Positions 53,617 through 62,998 are shown, numbered from the stretch's first letter. The stretch: 64,000 nucleotides of DNA from Cryomorphaceae bacterium (GCA_017798125.1 CP059070.1:1240001-1304000), one strand, 5' to 3'. Numbers and translations: made by a program. The notes: generated by a model from the letters alone, not told the origin.

Positions 53617-53641
53617 TTCATTCTGAATCAAATAGAATGAA
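53617..53641. repeat. Inverted repeat in the intergenic region
   Basis: TTCATTCT and AGAATGAA with a 9-base spacer, in AT-rich DNA between the paralogues. No terminator tail. The rest of 53564-53716 holds nothing recognisable. Confidence 0.3.
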
Positions 53642-53716
53642 CCCGTTGGAATTAGATTAAATGGAATTGAACCATATAGAAATGGATCAAATTGGGGTGG
53701 GTCAAAAGTTGGTGTA

Positions 53717-53744
53717 CAAAAAAAGGAGCCCTGAGGCTCCTTTT
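53717..53744 (-). terminator. Terminator of the second small exported paralogue
   Basis: AAAAGGAGCC and GGCTCCTTTT, 10-base arms around CTGA; on the minus strand followed by seven T. Located 26 bases beyond the stop at 53770. Confidence 0.88.
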
Positions 53745-53769
53745 CAAAGTGTGTTAAGTGTGTTGGTCC

Positions 53770-54093
53770 TTATAGGGTCACCAAGTTGCGAACAAAGGTG
53801 TATCCAAAGAACAAGTGCCATCCCACGCGAGTCGTTGGGCTAAACTGTGGTTTTGATCCACCAAAAACGTATGGGTTTGTTGGAGGCACGGCACCATTGA
53901 TTCGTTGCGTGTGCTCGTGAGCATTTTGCTTAGAGATGAAAACCACCTTGTCTTTATTGACATTTTGATCTGGCAATGTTTTCGATACGAAGCTGTTGCC
54001 TTCATGCCCTTGATTCCACATGACATTGTTTTGTGCAAATGCGGACGTTAATAAGAGGGCGAATACTGAGGTTAAAAGTGTTTTACGAAGCAT
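53770..54093 (-). CDS. Small exported protein, paralogue B
   Basis: Start at ATG 54093, 107 residues, signal peptide MLRKTLLTSVFALLLTSAFA. The mature part differs from paralogue A at only a few places (for example NNVMWNQGHEG and VVFISKQNAHEH). Same promoter element (54128-54144) at the same distance of 35 bases, same upstream inverted repeat. A recent tandem duplication of the whole promoter-gene unit is the simplest explanation, and retention of both reading frames suggests both are used. Function unknown. Confidence 0.75.
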   Translation of the reverse strand: MLRKTLLTSVFALLLTSAFAQNNVMWNQGHEGNSFVSKTLPDQNVNKDKVVFISKQNAHEHTQRINGAVPPTNPYVFGGSKPQFSPTTRVGWHLFFGYTFVRNLVTL

Positions 54094-54127
54094 GATAAAG
54101 AGTGTTAAGTGTTTCTGCCATAGAATA

Positions 54128-54144
54128 GTCAACCGGCGTGCCAA
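54128..54144 (-). promoter_or_regulatory. Sigma-54-like -24/-12 promoter of paralogue B
   Basis: Minus-strand TTGGCACGCCGGTTGAC, identical to the element at 53450-53466, 35 bases before the ATG at 54093. Confidence 0.5.
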
Positions 54145-54194
54145 GAACTTAAAGTGTTGATAATCAGTATACAGGGGTTTGTGCCAGAATTGAG

Positions 54195-54238
54195 AAGTGT
54201 TCCTTTTTGAAACAAAAATGTGCTATTATGGAACACTT
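54195..54238. repeat. Inverted repeat upstream of paralogue B (candidate enhancer-binding site)
   Basis: AAGTGTTCC (54195-54203) and GGAACACTT (54230-54238), spacer 26 bases. The spacer shares TTTTTGAAACAAAAATGT with the copy upstream of paralogue A. Confidence 0.6.
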
Positions 54239-54304
54239 TGGAACAGGTTTGTGGGGAGCTGGCGTAAAAAAGGTTGAATAGCCGAAGAGGATGTTTCAGA
54301 TAGG

Positions 54305-54339
54305 TACAAAAGCAAAGATCCACCCGCGAAGGTGGATCT
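54305..54339 (-). terminator. Hairpin ending the candidate small RNA
   Basis: AGATCCACC (54316-54324) pairs with GGTGGATCT (54331-54339); on the minus strand followed by TTTGCTTTTG. A 9-base stem with moderate T-tail. Confidence 0.6.
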
Positions 54340-54435
54340 CTGATCTCACTGTATATTAACCCAAACTTACACTGAGAGGAAAACCTGTCGTCTGGCTACA
54401 GACGTTCGTGTTAACGAAAGGTCTACGATTGCTAC
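54305..54435 (-). ncRNA. Candidate small RNA with its own sigma-54-like promoter and terminator
   Basis: About 130 bases from the predicted start near 54435 to the hairpin at 54316-54339. No ATG lies on this strand in the stretch, and the single GTG is followed at once by a stop. An inner hairpin CGTCTG-TAGC-CAGACG is possible around 54390-54405. The element at 54447-54463 has the same TTGGCACG-N4-TTG form as the paralogue promoters. Expression and target are unknown. Confidence 0.4.
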
Positions 54436-54446
54436 ACCCGACTAAA

Positions 54447-54463
54447 GCCAATTGCCGTGCCAA
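54447..54463 (-). promoter_or_regulatory. Third sigma-54-like element, without a gene downstream
   Basis: Minus-strand TTGGCACGGCAATTGGC. TTGGCACG and TTG are kept while the N4 differs from the paralogue promoters, so it is not only part of a recent copy. A palindrome AACACTGAGTGTT lies about 80 bases upstream. Confidence 0.42.
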
Positions 54464-54494
54464 AAAGTATAAGAAGTTGAAAATCAAGGGAAAA

Positions 54495-54523
54495 CAAAAA
54501 AAGAGGCCCGGAGGCCTCTTTTG
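54495..54523 (-). terminator. Terminator of gcvP
   Basis: AAAAGAGGCC and GGCCTCTTTT around CGGA, followed on the minus strand by seven T; 44 bases beyond the gcvP stop at 54567. Confidence 0.88.
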
Positions 54524-54540
54524 TAATTGTATCAATTCGA

Positions 54541-54553
54541 AACACTGAGTGTT
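54541..54553. repeat. Palindrome AACACTGAGTGTT in the gcvP 3' region
   Basis: Perfect 6-base arms with one central base; the right part extends to AGTGTTCC (54548-54555), the half-site of the inverted repeats upstream of the small paralogues. It is placed where an activator site for the element at 54447-54463 would be expected. Confidence 0.4.
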
Positions 54554-54566
54554 CCATTTGCGAACA

Positions 54567-57476
54567 TTAAGCCATGCTTTCTGCCGTTTCTTGCACATAG
54601 GCCTCCATGGGTTCGCAAGAACACACCAAGTGTCGATCACCATAGGCTTGATCGATCCGTCGCACAGTTGGCCAGAATTTATTGTGCTCTATCCAAGCGA
54701 GAGGAAAAGTTGCCTCCTGGCGGGAATATGAATGATTCCATTCACTGGCCATAGCCATCTCCAAGGTGTGTGGCGCATTCATCAGCGGATTATCATCTTT
54801 TGGTACGCGATCCTCTTCCAGGGCTTTAACTTCCTCGCGAATCTGGATCATGGCATCGCAGAAGCGATCCAATTGATTCTTCCCTTCGCTTTCCGTAGGC
54901 TCGATCATCAACGTACCGGCAACGGGGAAACTCACAGTAGGTGCGTGGTACCCATAATCCATCAATCGCTTCGCGATATCGGTCACTTCAACTCCGGAAG
55001 CGGCCTTGAAATCGCGACACTCCAAAATGAACTCGTGAGCGCAACGTCCATTCTCGCCAGAGTAAAGGATACCGTAGTGCTCTTCCAAACGCGTTTTGAT
55101 GTAGTTGGCGTTGAGGATGGCATACTCCGTACTTCTAGTCAAACCCTCGGGCCCTAGCATTCGGATGTAGGCATAACTGATCAACAAGATCAGTCCGCTT
55201 CCCCATGGGGCGGCACTCACCGCGCTCATACCGTCAACTCCACCGACTCGAATCATGACGTGACTTGGCAAAAAGGGTACCAAGTGCTTGGCAACACAGA
55301 TAGGACCCATTCCAGGACCGCCTCCACCGTGTGGAATGGCAAAAGTCTTGTGCAGGTTCAAGTGACAAACGTCTGCGCCAATCATTCCCGGGCTGGTCAC
55401 CCCGACCTGGGCATTCATGTTGGCCCCGTCCATATAGACTTGTCCACCGTGCTGATGAATGATGTCGGTGATCTCGCGTACGCTGGCTTCGAAAACTCCG
55501 TGCGTGGATGGATAAGTGATCATCAATGCGCTCAAGCGGTCGCTGTACTCTTCGGCCTTGGCTCGAAGGTCTTCAACGTCGATATTACCGCGCTCATCAC
55601 AAGCGACAACCACTACCTTCATTCCCGCCATAACTCCAGAGGCCGGATTGGTTCCGTGGGCACTGTTAGGGATTAAGACAATATCTCGATGATAATCTCC
55701 ACGACTCCAGTGGTACTCGCGAATCACCATGAGTCCGGTATATTCTCCCTGAGCTCCAGAATTAGGTTGCAGTGAAGTCGCTTCAAGACCGGTGATTTCG
55801 GCGAGGTAGCGCTCCAACTCGCGGAACATTTCCTGATAGCCTGCCGCCTGCTCTACTGGAGCAAATGGGTGAATATTCGCCCATGTTGGCCACGTCAACG
55901 GAATCATTTCCGTAGCCGCGTTCAACTTCATGGTACAGCTACCCAAAGCGATCATGCTGTGATTCAAAGACAAATCTCTGCGCTCCAATTTCTTGATGTA
56001 GCGCATCATATCGGTCTCCGAATGATACTTGGTGAAGATGTCGTGTTCCATAAAGGATGACGTACGCTCTAATCCTTCTCCGAGTTTTGTGCCTAACGGC
56101 ACGATGGCTTCTGGCACCTCCACAGATGCCCCTTTGGCCGTTGCAAAAATCTCTAGTATTTCTTGAACGTCGCTCAGGCGAGTGGTCTCGTTCAACGCGA
56201 TGGAAACCGTGCGATCATCGACGTAGAGGAAGTTCATTTCATGCTCTTCCGCCAATCGTGCAATCGGCTGTGTTGAATCGCCCGTCCATAGCAGGGACTC
56301 GCCCAAGTCAATCGTCAGGGTGTCGAAGTAATTCTCGTTTTTAATGGCATAGCCCAAAGAGGTCAAGCCTTCGGCAAGGGCACCAGCCAGGCCGTGAATT
56401 TTTCGCGCGATGTTGCGCAGTCCGTTGGGCCCGTGGTGCACCCCGTACATACCGGCCATAACGGCGAGCAGTACCTGTGCCGTACAAATGTTGGAGGTGG
56501 CTTTATCGCGTTTGATGTGCTGTTCGCGGGTCTGCAAGGCCATGCGTAACGCAGGCTTTCCGGCAGCATCCATAGATACTCCGATGATTCGACCAGGAAC
56601 GTGACGTTTGTAGCTCTCTTTCGTTGCGAAGTAAGCAGCGTGTGGTCCACCATATCCTAAGGGGATTCCGAATCGCTGTGTGGTACCGACAACCACTTCC
56701 GCTCCCCACTCTCCCGGAGGGGTCAACAGCACCAAGCTCATGATGTCCGCGGCAACGGCCAAGGCCAATCCAGCTTCTTTCATTTTCTCCGACCAAGCGC
56801 GGTAATCGAATACTTCTCCACTACGTCCTGGATATTGAACCAAAGCGCCGTAGAATTCATCGGTCGGTTCGAAGGTGCGGTGATCGCCGACGACGATTTC
56901 AATTCCAACCGGAACCGAACGCGTCATCAAGACGTCCAAGGTGTGGGCAAAGATCTCTTCAGATACGAAGAACTTATCCGCTCCTCGTTTTTTCTGATCA
57001 CGAGGGCGAGCAGCGTGAAGCATGGTCATGGCTTCTGCCGCCGCAGTTGCTTCATCGAGCAGTGATGCATTGGCGATTTCCATTCCGGTCAACTCCATGA
57101 TCATGGTCTGGAAGTTGACCAAGGCCTCCAATCGACCCTGTGCAATTTCAGCTTGGTATGGCGTATAGGCCGTATACCAACCCGGGTTTTCCAAGATGTT
57201 GCGTTGGATCACTCCAGGAAGGATGGTGTCATGGTATCCGAGACCGATGTAGTTTCGGTGCAGGCGATTCTTTTCACCAAGCTCGCGAGCGTGGTTCATA
57301 AATTCATATTCAGACAAGGCGATCGGCAAGTCCAAATCCGCCTTTGAGCGGATGCCATCGGGCACGGTTTCGGAGATCAATTGCTCCACTGAATCGGCGC
57401 CAATGGTTTCCAGCATTGCGGCCACGTCTGCTTCGCGTGGGCCTACATGTCGGTACAAGAAAGAATCGGTGTTCAT
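54567..57476 (-). CDS. gcvP: Glycine dehydrogenase (decarboxylating), P protein
   Basis: A 969-residue full-length P protein of the glycine cleavage system, with both halves fused as in most Bacteroidota. The PLP lysine is K710 in [18 protein letters not shown]. The N-terminal half has the family start [21 protein letters not shown]. Decarboxylates glycine and passes the aminomethyl group to H protein; T and H proteins are not in the window. Works with threonine aldolase and fhs for C1 units. Confidence 0.97.
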   Translation of the reverse strand: MNTDSFLYRHVGPREADVAAMLETIGADSVEQLISETVPDGIRSKADLDLPIALSEYEFMNHARELGEKNRLHRNYIGLGYHDTILPGVIQRNILENPGWYTAYTPYQAEIAQGRLEALVNFQTMIMELTGMEIANASLLDEATAAAEAMTMLHAARPRDQKKRGADKFFVSEEIFAHTLDVLMTRSVPVGIEIVVGDHRTFEPTDEFYGALVQYPGRSGEVFDYRAWSEKMKEAGLALAVAADIMSLVLLTPPGEWGAEVVVGTTQRFGIPLGYGGPHAAYFATKESYKRHVPGRIIGVSMDAAGKPALRMALQTREQHIKRDKATSNICTAQVLLAVMAGMYGVHHGPNGLRNIARKIHGLAGALAEGLTSLGYAIKNENYFDTLTIDLGESLLWTGDSTQPIARLAEEHEMNFLYVDDRTVSIALNETTRLSDVQEILEIFATAKGASVEVPEAIVPLGTKLGEGLERTSSFMEHDIFTKYHSETDMMRYIKKLERRDLSLNHSMIALGSCTMKLNAATEMIPLTWPTWANIHPFAPVEQAAGYQEMFRELERYLAEITGLEATSLQPNSGAQGEYTGLMVIREYHWSRGDYHRDIVLIPNSAHGTNPASGVMAGMKVVVVACDERGNIDVEDLRAKAEEYSDRLSALMITYPSTHGVFEASVREITDIIHQHGGQVYMDGANMNAQVGVTSPGMIGADVCHLNLHKTFAIPHGGGGPGMGPICVAKHLVPFLPSHVMIRVGGVDGMSAVSAAPWGSGLILLISYAYIRMLGPEGLTRSTEYAILNANYIKTRLEEHYGILYSGENGRCAHEFILECRDFKAASGVEVTDIAKRLMDYGYHAPTVSFPVAGTLMIEPTESEGKNQLDRFCDAMIQIREEVKALEEDRVPKDDNPLMNAPHTLEMAMASEWNHSYSRQEATFPLAWIEHNKFWPTVRRIDQAYGDRHLVCSCEPMEAYVQETAESMA

Positions 57477-57497
57477 ATCTTAGCTGAATTAAGACCG

Positions 57498-57505
57498 CAA
57501 AATTA
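57498..57505 (-). promoter_or_regulatory. Promoter -7 element of gcvP
   Basis: Minus-strand TAATTTTG matches TAnnTTTG, 21 bases before the gcvP start codon. No -33 element was identified. Confidence 0.45.
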
Positions 57506-57509
57506 CAAA

Positions 57510-58361
57510 ATGTACCAGCTTCCACGCGTCGGACGTTACTTCGTTTACACGAATATTTTCGTGGCGCTCTGTACGGCCGCTCTGGTTCATTCGTCGGTCA
57601 TTTTGCTGGACTTAACCAGTTCGCGCATCACTTGGTTCACCTTCTTTTCCACCTTGGCGTCGTACAATTTCATGCGACTCTATCAACTCCTAGATCTCAA
57701 GGAGGCTCCGAAGGCTCCTTTACACCGCTGGATCAATGAACATCGACTCTTGATAGGAGCCCTAGTCGTGATCGGTTTGTCCGGATCGGCCTATCATTTT
57801 TTTCACTTCGAGCGCTTGACTCAGTGGTTCATTATTCCACTTGGGGGGCTCTCCTTTTTATATGCGGTTCGCTTGCCCGGAAAAAAAGGCCGACGACTGC
57901 GCGAAGTGCCGGGATTCAAAATCTTCATGATCGCGCTTTTGTGGTCTCTTGTGACCGTTACTCTGCCCGCCATAGAAGCTGGTGCATTCGGTAGCGTTGA
58001 GGGGGCCTTACTGACTGCTGAGCGTTTCTTGTTCATTTTTGCCATCACCCTGCCTTTTGACATTCGGGATTTGCCCTTTGACGGCAAAGAGCTCCAGACC
58101 ATTCCTCAGCGCTATGGAATGAATGGGGCCAAGGGAATTGGACTCTTCGCCATCTTGATCATGGACCTGCTCATTGTCTGGCAATGGGGCCGAGGGTTTT
58201 ATACGCTGCCCGAAATGATCGCCCTGATCGGCGTTGCGGAATTGGCCGCCGTTGGCCTATTTATGTCGAATCCCGACCGACCAGAGCCTTATTACAGCGT
58301 TGGAATAGAAGGCTTGAGCTTGCTTTGGTTGATGGCGCTGTGGCTGGCTCAGTTGTTTTGA
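57510..58361 (+). CDS. UbiA-like polytopic membrane protein
   Basis: Start at ATG 57510, giving 283 residues; a longer frame back to 57447 would overlap the divergent gcvP and its promoter. About eight membrane helices. The segment LPFDIRDLPFDGKELQTIP resembles the second Asp-rich motif of UbiA prenyltransferases, but the first motif (NDxxDxxxD) is replaced by SYNFMRLYQLLDLKE, so prenyl diphosphate binding is doubtful. Function unknown. 35 bases upstream of kynU, possibly co-transcribed with it. Confidence 0.6.
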   Translation: MYQLPRVGRYFVYTNIFVALCTAALVHSSVILLDLTSSRITWFTFFSTLASYNFMRLYQLLDLKEAPKAPLHRWINEHRLLIGALVVIGLSGSAYHFFHFERLTQWFIIPLGGLSFLYAVRLPGKKGRRLREVPGFKIFMIALLWSLVTVTLPAIEAGAFGSVEGALLTAERFLFIFAITLPFDIRDLPFDGKELQTIPQRYGMNGAKGIGLFAILIMDLLIVWQWGRGFYTLPEMIALIGVAELAAVGLFMSNPDRPEPYYSVGIEGLSLLWLMALWLAQLF

Positions 58362-58396
58362 AGTTTCCTACTTTTAAGGCCTCAAACCTAAGCTGA

Positions 58397-59680
58397 ATGG
58401 ACTACCAGTTTTCCCTCGAATTTGCCCGTGAACAAGATCGATTGGACCCCTTGGGCCATTTTCGTCAGGAGTTTTACTTCCCACAGCACGGAGGGCAGGA
58501 CGTTGTCTATCTCACGGGAAACTCCTTAGGTCTTCAGCCGAAGAAAGCCAAGGAGTACATTCAGCAGGAATTGGATGATTGGGCGACCTACGGCGTCGAA
58601 GGCCATTTTCAGGCAAAACGCCCCTGGATGCCTTACCACGAATTCTTTTTGGAGAGCCTAGCTCGACTGATGGGAGCCAAGCCGAGTGAAGTCGTCCCGA
58701 TGAATGGCTTGACCACAAACCTTCATTTATTGATGGTCAGCTTTTATCGGCCCGAAGGGCCAAGAACCAAAATACTGACGGAAGCCAAGGCCTTCCCAAG
58801 CGATCAGTACGCGGTGGAGTCCCAATTGAAGTTTCACGGTCTAGATCCCGAAGAGCATTTGATCGAGGTTGGGCCCAGGGAAGGGGAACACCTGATTCGC
58901 GAGGAGGATCTTCTCCAGGCCATTGAGGAGAATGGGGGTGAATTGGCGCTGCTTTTTATCGGTGGAGTCAATTACTACAGCGGCCAGCTCTTCGACATGG
59001 AAAAAATTACGCGCGCTGCACACGGCGTTGGAGCCCGCGTTGGCTGGGACTTAGCGCATGCGGCAGGGAACGTTGATTTAAAATTAAATGAATGGGGACC
59101 CGATTTTGCTGCGTGGTGTAGTTATAAATACTTAAATTCAGGTCCAGGAAGCGTCTCCGGAATCTTCGTCCACGAACGCCATCACGCAGATAAAGCATTA
59201 CACCGTTTTGCGGGTTGGTGGGGCCATAACAAGGAACGCCGTTTTCTAATGGAACCCGGCTTCGAACCAATCGAGTCGGCCGAGGCCTGGCAGCTCAGTA
59301 ACGCCCCGGTCTTTGCTATGGCGCCCCATCTAGCTTCCCTCCATCAATTTGATCAAATGGATTTTGCCCTACGGGCCGATAAGCGACGAGACCTCACGGG
59401 TTACCTCGAATATGTTATTGATTCAGTCGCCACGGCCCACCAAGCTTCCTTCGAAATTATTACACCGCGTGAGGTGACTCAGCGCGGTAGTCAGCTCAGC
59501 GTGTTGATGCACGGTCAAGGGAAAGCGCTTTTTGACAAGCTCACCGAAAAAGGTGTGATTGCCGATTGGCGGGAACCGAACGTTATTCGGATGGCACCTG
59601 TTCCGATGTACAACAGCTACGAAGACATTTACCGCTTTGGCCAATACTTGGATGAAGCGCTCAACGAATTAAAATCCTGA
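58397..59680 (+). CDS. kynU: Kynureninase
   Basis: A 427-residue PLP enzyme that cleaves kynurenine or 3-hydroxykynurenine to (hydroxy)anthranilate and alanine. PLP lysine K244 in WCSYKYLNSGPGS; also VYLTGNSLGLQPK near the N-terminus and GWDLAHAAGNVDLKLNEW before the lysine. Followed 3 bases later by kmo, so the pair forms the middle of the kynurenine route of tryptophan catabolism or de novo NAD synthesis. Other pathway genes are not in the window. Confidence 0.94.
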   Translation: MDYQFSLEFAREQDRLDPLGHFRQEFYFPQHGGQDVVYLTGNSLGLQPKKAKEYIQQELDDWATYGVEGHFQAKRPWMPYHEFFLESLARLMGAKPSEVVPMNGLTTNLHLLMVSFYRPEGPRTKILTEAKAFPSDQYAVESQLKFHGLDPEEHLIEVGPREGEHLIREEDLLQAIEENGGELALLFIGGVNYYSGQLFDMEKITRAAHGVGARVGWDLAHAAGNVDLKLNEWGPDFAAWCSYKYLNSGPGSVSGIFVHERHHADKALHRFAGWWGHNKERRFLMEPGFEPIESAEAWQLSNAPVFAMAPHLASLHQFDQMDFALRADKRRDLTGYLEYVIDSVATAHQASFEIITPREVTQRGSQLSVLMHGQGKALFDKLTEKGVIADWREPNVIRMAPVPMYNSYEDIYRFGQYLDEALNELKS

Positions 59681-59683
59681 ACC

Positions 59684-61030
59684 ATGGGTCAGAAGATCAA
59701 TATTAGCGGAGCCGGCTTGGTCGGATCTCTATTGTCTATTTACCTCAAAGACCGCGGTCACGATGTGAACATCTACGAACGTCGGCCCGATATGCGAGCA
59801 ACGGACATTTCTGCCGGAAAGTCCATCAACTTGGCCATGAGTGATCGAGGTTGGAAGGGACTAGAGGGTGCCGGAATCGCGGATGACGTGCGCGATGTGG
59901 CCATTCCCATGTACAAGCGTGTCATGCACGCCAAGGATGGAACCTTGACGGACCAAGCCTACGGGAAGGAAGGCCAGGCGATTTACAGTGTATCGCGCGG
60001 TGGGTTGAATGCCCGCCTTATGGACCTCGCGGAAAAGAAAGGAGTCAAACTCCACTTCAACCAGAAGTGCACCAATGTAGATTTAGATACTTCGACGGCG
60101 CATTTTGAATCCTACGAAACAGGAGAGCGCTCCATCGTTGAAGGGGATGCCCTCTTTGGAACAGATGGAGCATTTTCAGCGGTGCGCGCTGTGATGCAGA
60201 AAACCGATCGCTTTTCGTACGAACAGCAGTACATCGAACACGGCTATAAGGAGCTGAACATTGAACCCAATGAGGACGGTACCCACAAGCTGGAAAAGAA
60301 CGCCTTGCACATCTGGCCGCGGGGGCATTACATGCTCATCGCGCTTCCCAATACGGACGGAAGCTTCACGTGTACGCTCTTCTTCCCGTACGAAGGAGAC
60401 CCCAGCTTTGATACGCTGAATACCAAGGATGAGGTGCGTGCCTTTTTCGAGGAACAGTTTGCAGACGTCATTCCCTTGATGCCAGACTACGCCGATCAGT
60501 ATTTTGAGAATCCAACAGCGAGCTTGGTCATCATTCGCTGCTTCCCTTGGAGTCGCAACGGAAAAGTATGTTTGATGGGAGATGCTTCGCATGCCATCGT
60601 ACCGTTTTACGGGCAGGGGATGAACAGTGGTTTTGAAGATTGCTCCGTTTTTGCCGAACTCTTGGATATTCACGGTGATGATTGGGCCAAGGTCTTTCCG
60701 AAATTTGAAGCCTCGCGCAAACCTAATGCAGATGCTATTGCGGATTTGGCTATGCGCAACTTTGTCGAGATGCGCGACTTGACGGGTGACCCAGAATTCT
60801 TGCTTCAGAAGCAAATCGAGGCGCGGTTCTACGCCAAGTATCCGGAAAAGTGGATGCCGCTATATTCCATGGTCACCTTTAGCCATATTCCATATTCCGA
60901 GGCCTTAGCAGAAGGAAAGCGTCAAGACAAGATCATGGCGCAAATTATGGCCATGCCCGCCATCCATCGAATGTGGGACACCATTGAGGTGGAAGAGAAG
61001 ATGCTCGAACTCTTAGAAGAGTACGCTTAA
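59684..61030 (+). CDS. kmo: Kynurenine 3-monooxygenase
   Basis: A 448-residue FAD monooxygenase hydroxylating kynurenine. N-terminal Rossmann motif ISGAGLVGSLLSIYLKDRG followed by the acidic end YERRPD; the second FAD motif is MGDASHAIVPFYGQGMNSG. Length equals the usual bacterial enzyme. Coupled to kynU by 3 bases. Confidence 0.94.
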   Translation: MGQKINISGAGLVGSLLSIYLKDRGHDVNIYERRPDMRATDISAGKSINLAMSDRGWKGLEGAGIADDVRDVAIPMYKRVMHAKDGTLTDQAYGKEGQAIYSVSRGGLNARLMDLAEKKGVKLHFNQKCTNVDLDTSTAHFESYETGERSIVEGDALFGTDGAFSAVRAVMQKTDRFSYEQQYIEHGYKELNIEPNEDGTHKLEKNALHIWPRGHYMLIALPNTDGSFTCTLFFPYEGDPSFDTLNTKDEVRAFFEEQFADVIPLMPDYADQYFENPTASLVIIRCFPWSRNGKVCLMGDASHAIVPFYGQGMNSGFEDCSVFAELLDIHGDDWAKVFPKFEASRKPNADAIADLAMRNFVEMRDLTGDPEFLLQKQIEARFYAKYPEKWMPLYSMVTFSHIPYSEALAEGKRQDKIMAQIMAMPAIHRMWDTIEVEEKMLELLEEYA

Positions 61031-61041
61031 CCCAATGGGGT

Positions 61042-62892
61042 TTATTCCATGATGATCACGCGCTCGCGCTTGATCTGATCCCCATTGCTGCCCTTGACCA
61101 CTAGTACGTAGTGACCGGCAGGTAGATGAGCCGTATCGAACGAAAAGCGATGCGCTCCAATGGGTGTTTGTCGCTTTAGAAGCACGTCCGAAAACTGTCC
61201 ATTCACGCTTACAATTTCGAAGGTCAGCATCTGCGCCGAAGCCAATACGAATTCAATATAGAAGTGGTCCGCGCTGGGGTTTGGGAATAGAATTCCTTCA
61301 AACGTCTCATCGGGAATTGTCGGAGGAAGGTCAATGGTCGGTGCGTGTAAATGTCCGGCTCTGGTTCCCGTGACCTTCCCAAATCCAGAACGCCCATAAC
61401 TTCCCGTAGCCCACACGGCTCCTGGATTGCTGTAATCCCTTTGAGCACCTGTATAGTCTCCCCAGCGTTCGTTGATGCTGGTCAAGACATTGACTACACC
61501 ATTTCCTTTCAAAATGGGTGTGATTCGGCTGTACTTTCCGGCGTTGTCGTAGTAGATGGCTCCGAAGCTGGCGTACTGAGTTTCTCCGCTGTAGAGAAAA
61601 GTAAGCATGGCATCGTTTTCCAAGAAGCTCTTTCCGGTATAGGTCAAACTGGAGTAAGCCAAATCAATGGTGTCTCGAGAGATCACATTGGCCCAAGTTT
61701 CATACGATCCGGTGGAGATATTTTTGATTCCGCCATGGTAGATTCCCGCGCTGTTGTTGGTGAAATCTCGTGTATTCAGAACAAACTGGATTTGATCGTT
61801 CTCCATGAAGGCGTCTTGGACGCGGCCGTCATTGGTGTCAAAAGTAGGAGAACCTTCTTGTCGCGCTTCAGGAGGAAGACCGTACGGATTTTCCATGACC
61901 ACGGGAATGATCTCAAGATCGGGATCGCCAAGGCCGTGGTCAGTCACATGCACCAAGAATACGGTGTCGTTCTGAGGGTCTAGGTTACGCGTGTTCAAAA
62001 GATAGAAGTCCGGGCCGTAGAGCTCAGAGCCGCCTTGGACTCCGGTGTGGTTAAACATGGGCTGATTGCCGTATTCGAGATCGTAGTAATAGTTGCTTTC
62101 TGTCAACGTTCCGTCGTACATCTGTTGCAATGGCACTTGCCAAAATGTAGATTCTACATATCCACTGTTGTTGGATGAGCCATTGAAGAAGGTGTTGAAG
62201 GTGATGTACAGATCGTGTGTCGACAAGGAAATGTGCGGGTAATCGCTCCAAGTGTCGTTTTCCAGTGGATTGCCCGGTAAAGAATAGAGAAGCCAGTCAT
62301 CCGATGGGTCCGGGCTTGCACTAACCGCAATAATGACTTGGCTGGTTTGATAGGTGAATCCATTGAGCCAAACGGCAATAAAGCGATCGGCGTCTGGGTC
62401 ATAGACCACCCTTGGGTCGTACTTCGCGTTTCCGAAACCGAGATCAACACAGAATGAACCCAATGAGCTTTGCCATAAAGTGCTGTCTCCTTCTAAATCG
62501 TGACAGCGAATCCGCGAGTTCAACACGGTAATCATGTATCCATTTTTGGATACGGCGCCGGAGTTGTCATTGGGCACGCCGTCCGCAGAGTTGGCGGCCC
62601 ACTCCTTGATCAGGATCGGTCGGTCCGCGGTATCGGTCAGCGATTGCCCGGAAGATTTGTGCGTCCCAAAGCGCGCGTTCGCCTTGATCTTGGCCAATTC
62701 TTTAGGGCTGACTTGCTTCCCAGGAGTAGGCTTTTCAAGGGTGATGAGTTGGGGCGAATAATCGACCCGTTCGGCCATGGGATTGACGCGAACGACCTTG
62801 GTCGGGGCCACTTTAATGCGTTTATGGCTAATCTGGCCGTAGGCCGAAAAAAAGAAACTCAAAGCGACAAACGAGAGAAGAAGTCTTTTCAT
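61042..62892 (-). CDS. Large secreted protein with T9SS type A sorting domain
   Basis: A 616-residue exported protein. Signal peptide 1-19 (ends FSAYGQ), a central region with beta-propeller-like blades (for example DPRVVYDPDADRFIAVWLNG and WSDYPHISLSTHDLYITFN, about residues 95-500), and a T9SS domain about 535-616 (FEGILFPNPSADHFYIEF, ending KRERVIIME). No catalytic motif seen; probably a surface or extracellular protein. Convergent with kmo, 11 bases between stops. Confidence 0.8.
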   Translation of the reverse strand: MKRLLLSFVALSFFFSAYGQISHKRIKVAPTKVVRVNPMAERVDYSPQLITLEKPTPGKQVSPKELAKIKANARFGTHKSSGQSLTDTADRPILIKEWAANSADGVPNDNSGAVSKNGYMITVLNSRIRCHDLEGDSTLWQSSLGSFCVDLGFGNAKYDPRVVYDPDADRFIAVWLNGFTYQTSQVIIAVSASPDPSDDWLLYSLPGNPLENDTWSDYPHISLSTHDLYITFNTFFNGSSNNSGYVESTFWQVPLQQMYDGTLTESNYYYDLEYGNQPMFNHTGVQGGSELYGPDFYLLNTRNLDPQNDTVFLVHVTDHGLGDPDLEIIPVVMENPYGLPPEARQEGSPTFDTNDGRVQDAFMENDQIQFVLNTRDFTNNSAGIYHGGIKNISTGSYETWANVISRDTIDLAYSSLTYTGKSFLENDAMLTFLYSGETQYASFGAIYYDNAGKYSRITPILKGNGVVNVLTSINERWGDYTGAQRDYSNPGAVWATGSYGRSGFGKVTGTRAGHLHAPTIDLPPTIPDETFEGILFPNPSADHFYIEFVLASAQMLTFEIVSVNGQFSDVLLKRQTPIGAHRFSFDTAHLPAGHYVLVVKGSNGDQIKRERVIIME

Positions 62893-62998
62893 GAAGTTAA
62901 AAATAGGGAAAAGCCAACATTTGACGCGTTTTCCACGTTTTTACCCATGCAACCCGCCGAGGATATTTGTTATCTTCGGTAGTTCACTGATCAGTACA

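Noticed and set aside
53748-53764. AGTGTGTTAAGTGTGTT as another regulator site
   Set aside because: It is a direct, not inverted, repeat and lies between a stop codon and its terminator; similarity to the operator half-site is probably chance.
54356-54643. 95-codon minus-strand frame at the gcvP end
   Set aside because: Runs through the gcvP stop region and its terminator; the sequence has no signal peptide or domain and its shared FLARQL part comes from the promoter-like element.
57447-57509. Longer N-terminus for the UbiA-like protein
   Set aside because: Would overlap the divergent gcvP start and its promoter; the ATG at 57510 starts just before the first membrane helix.
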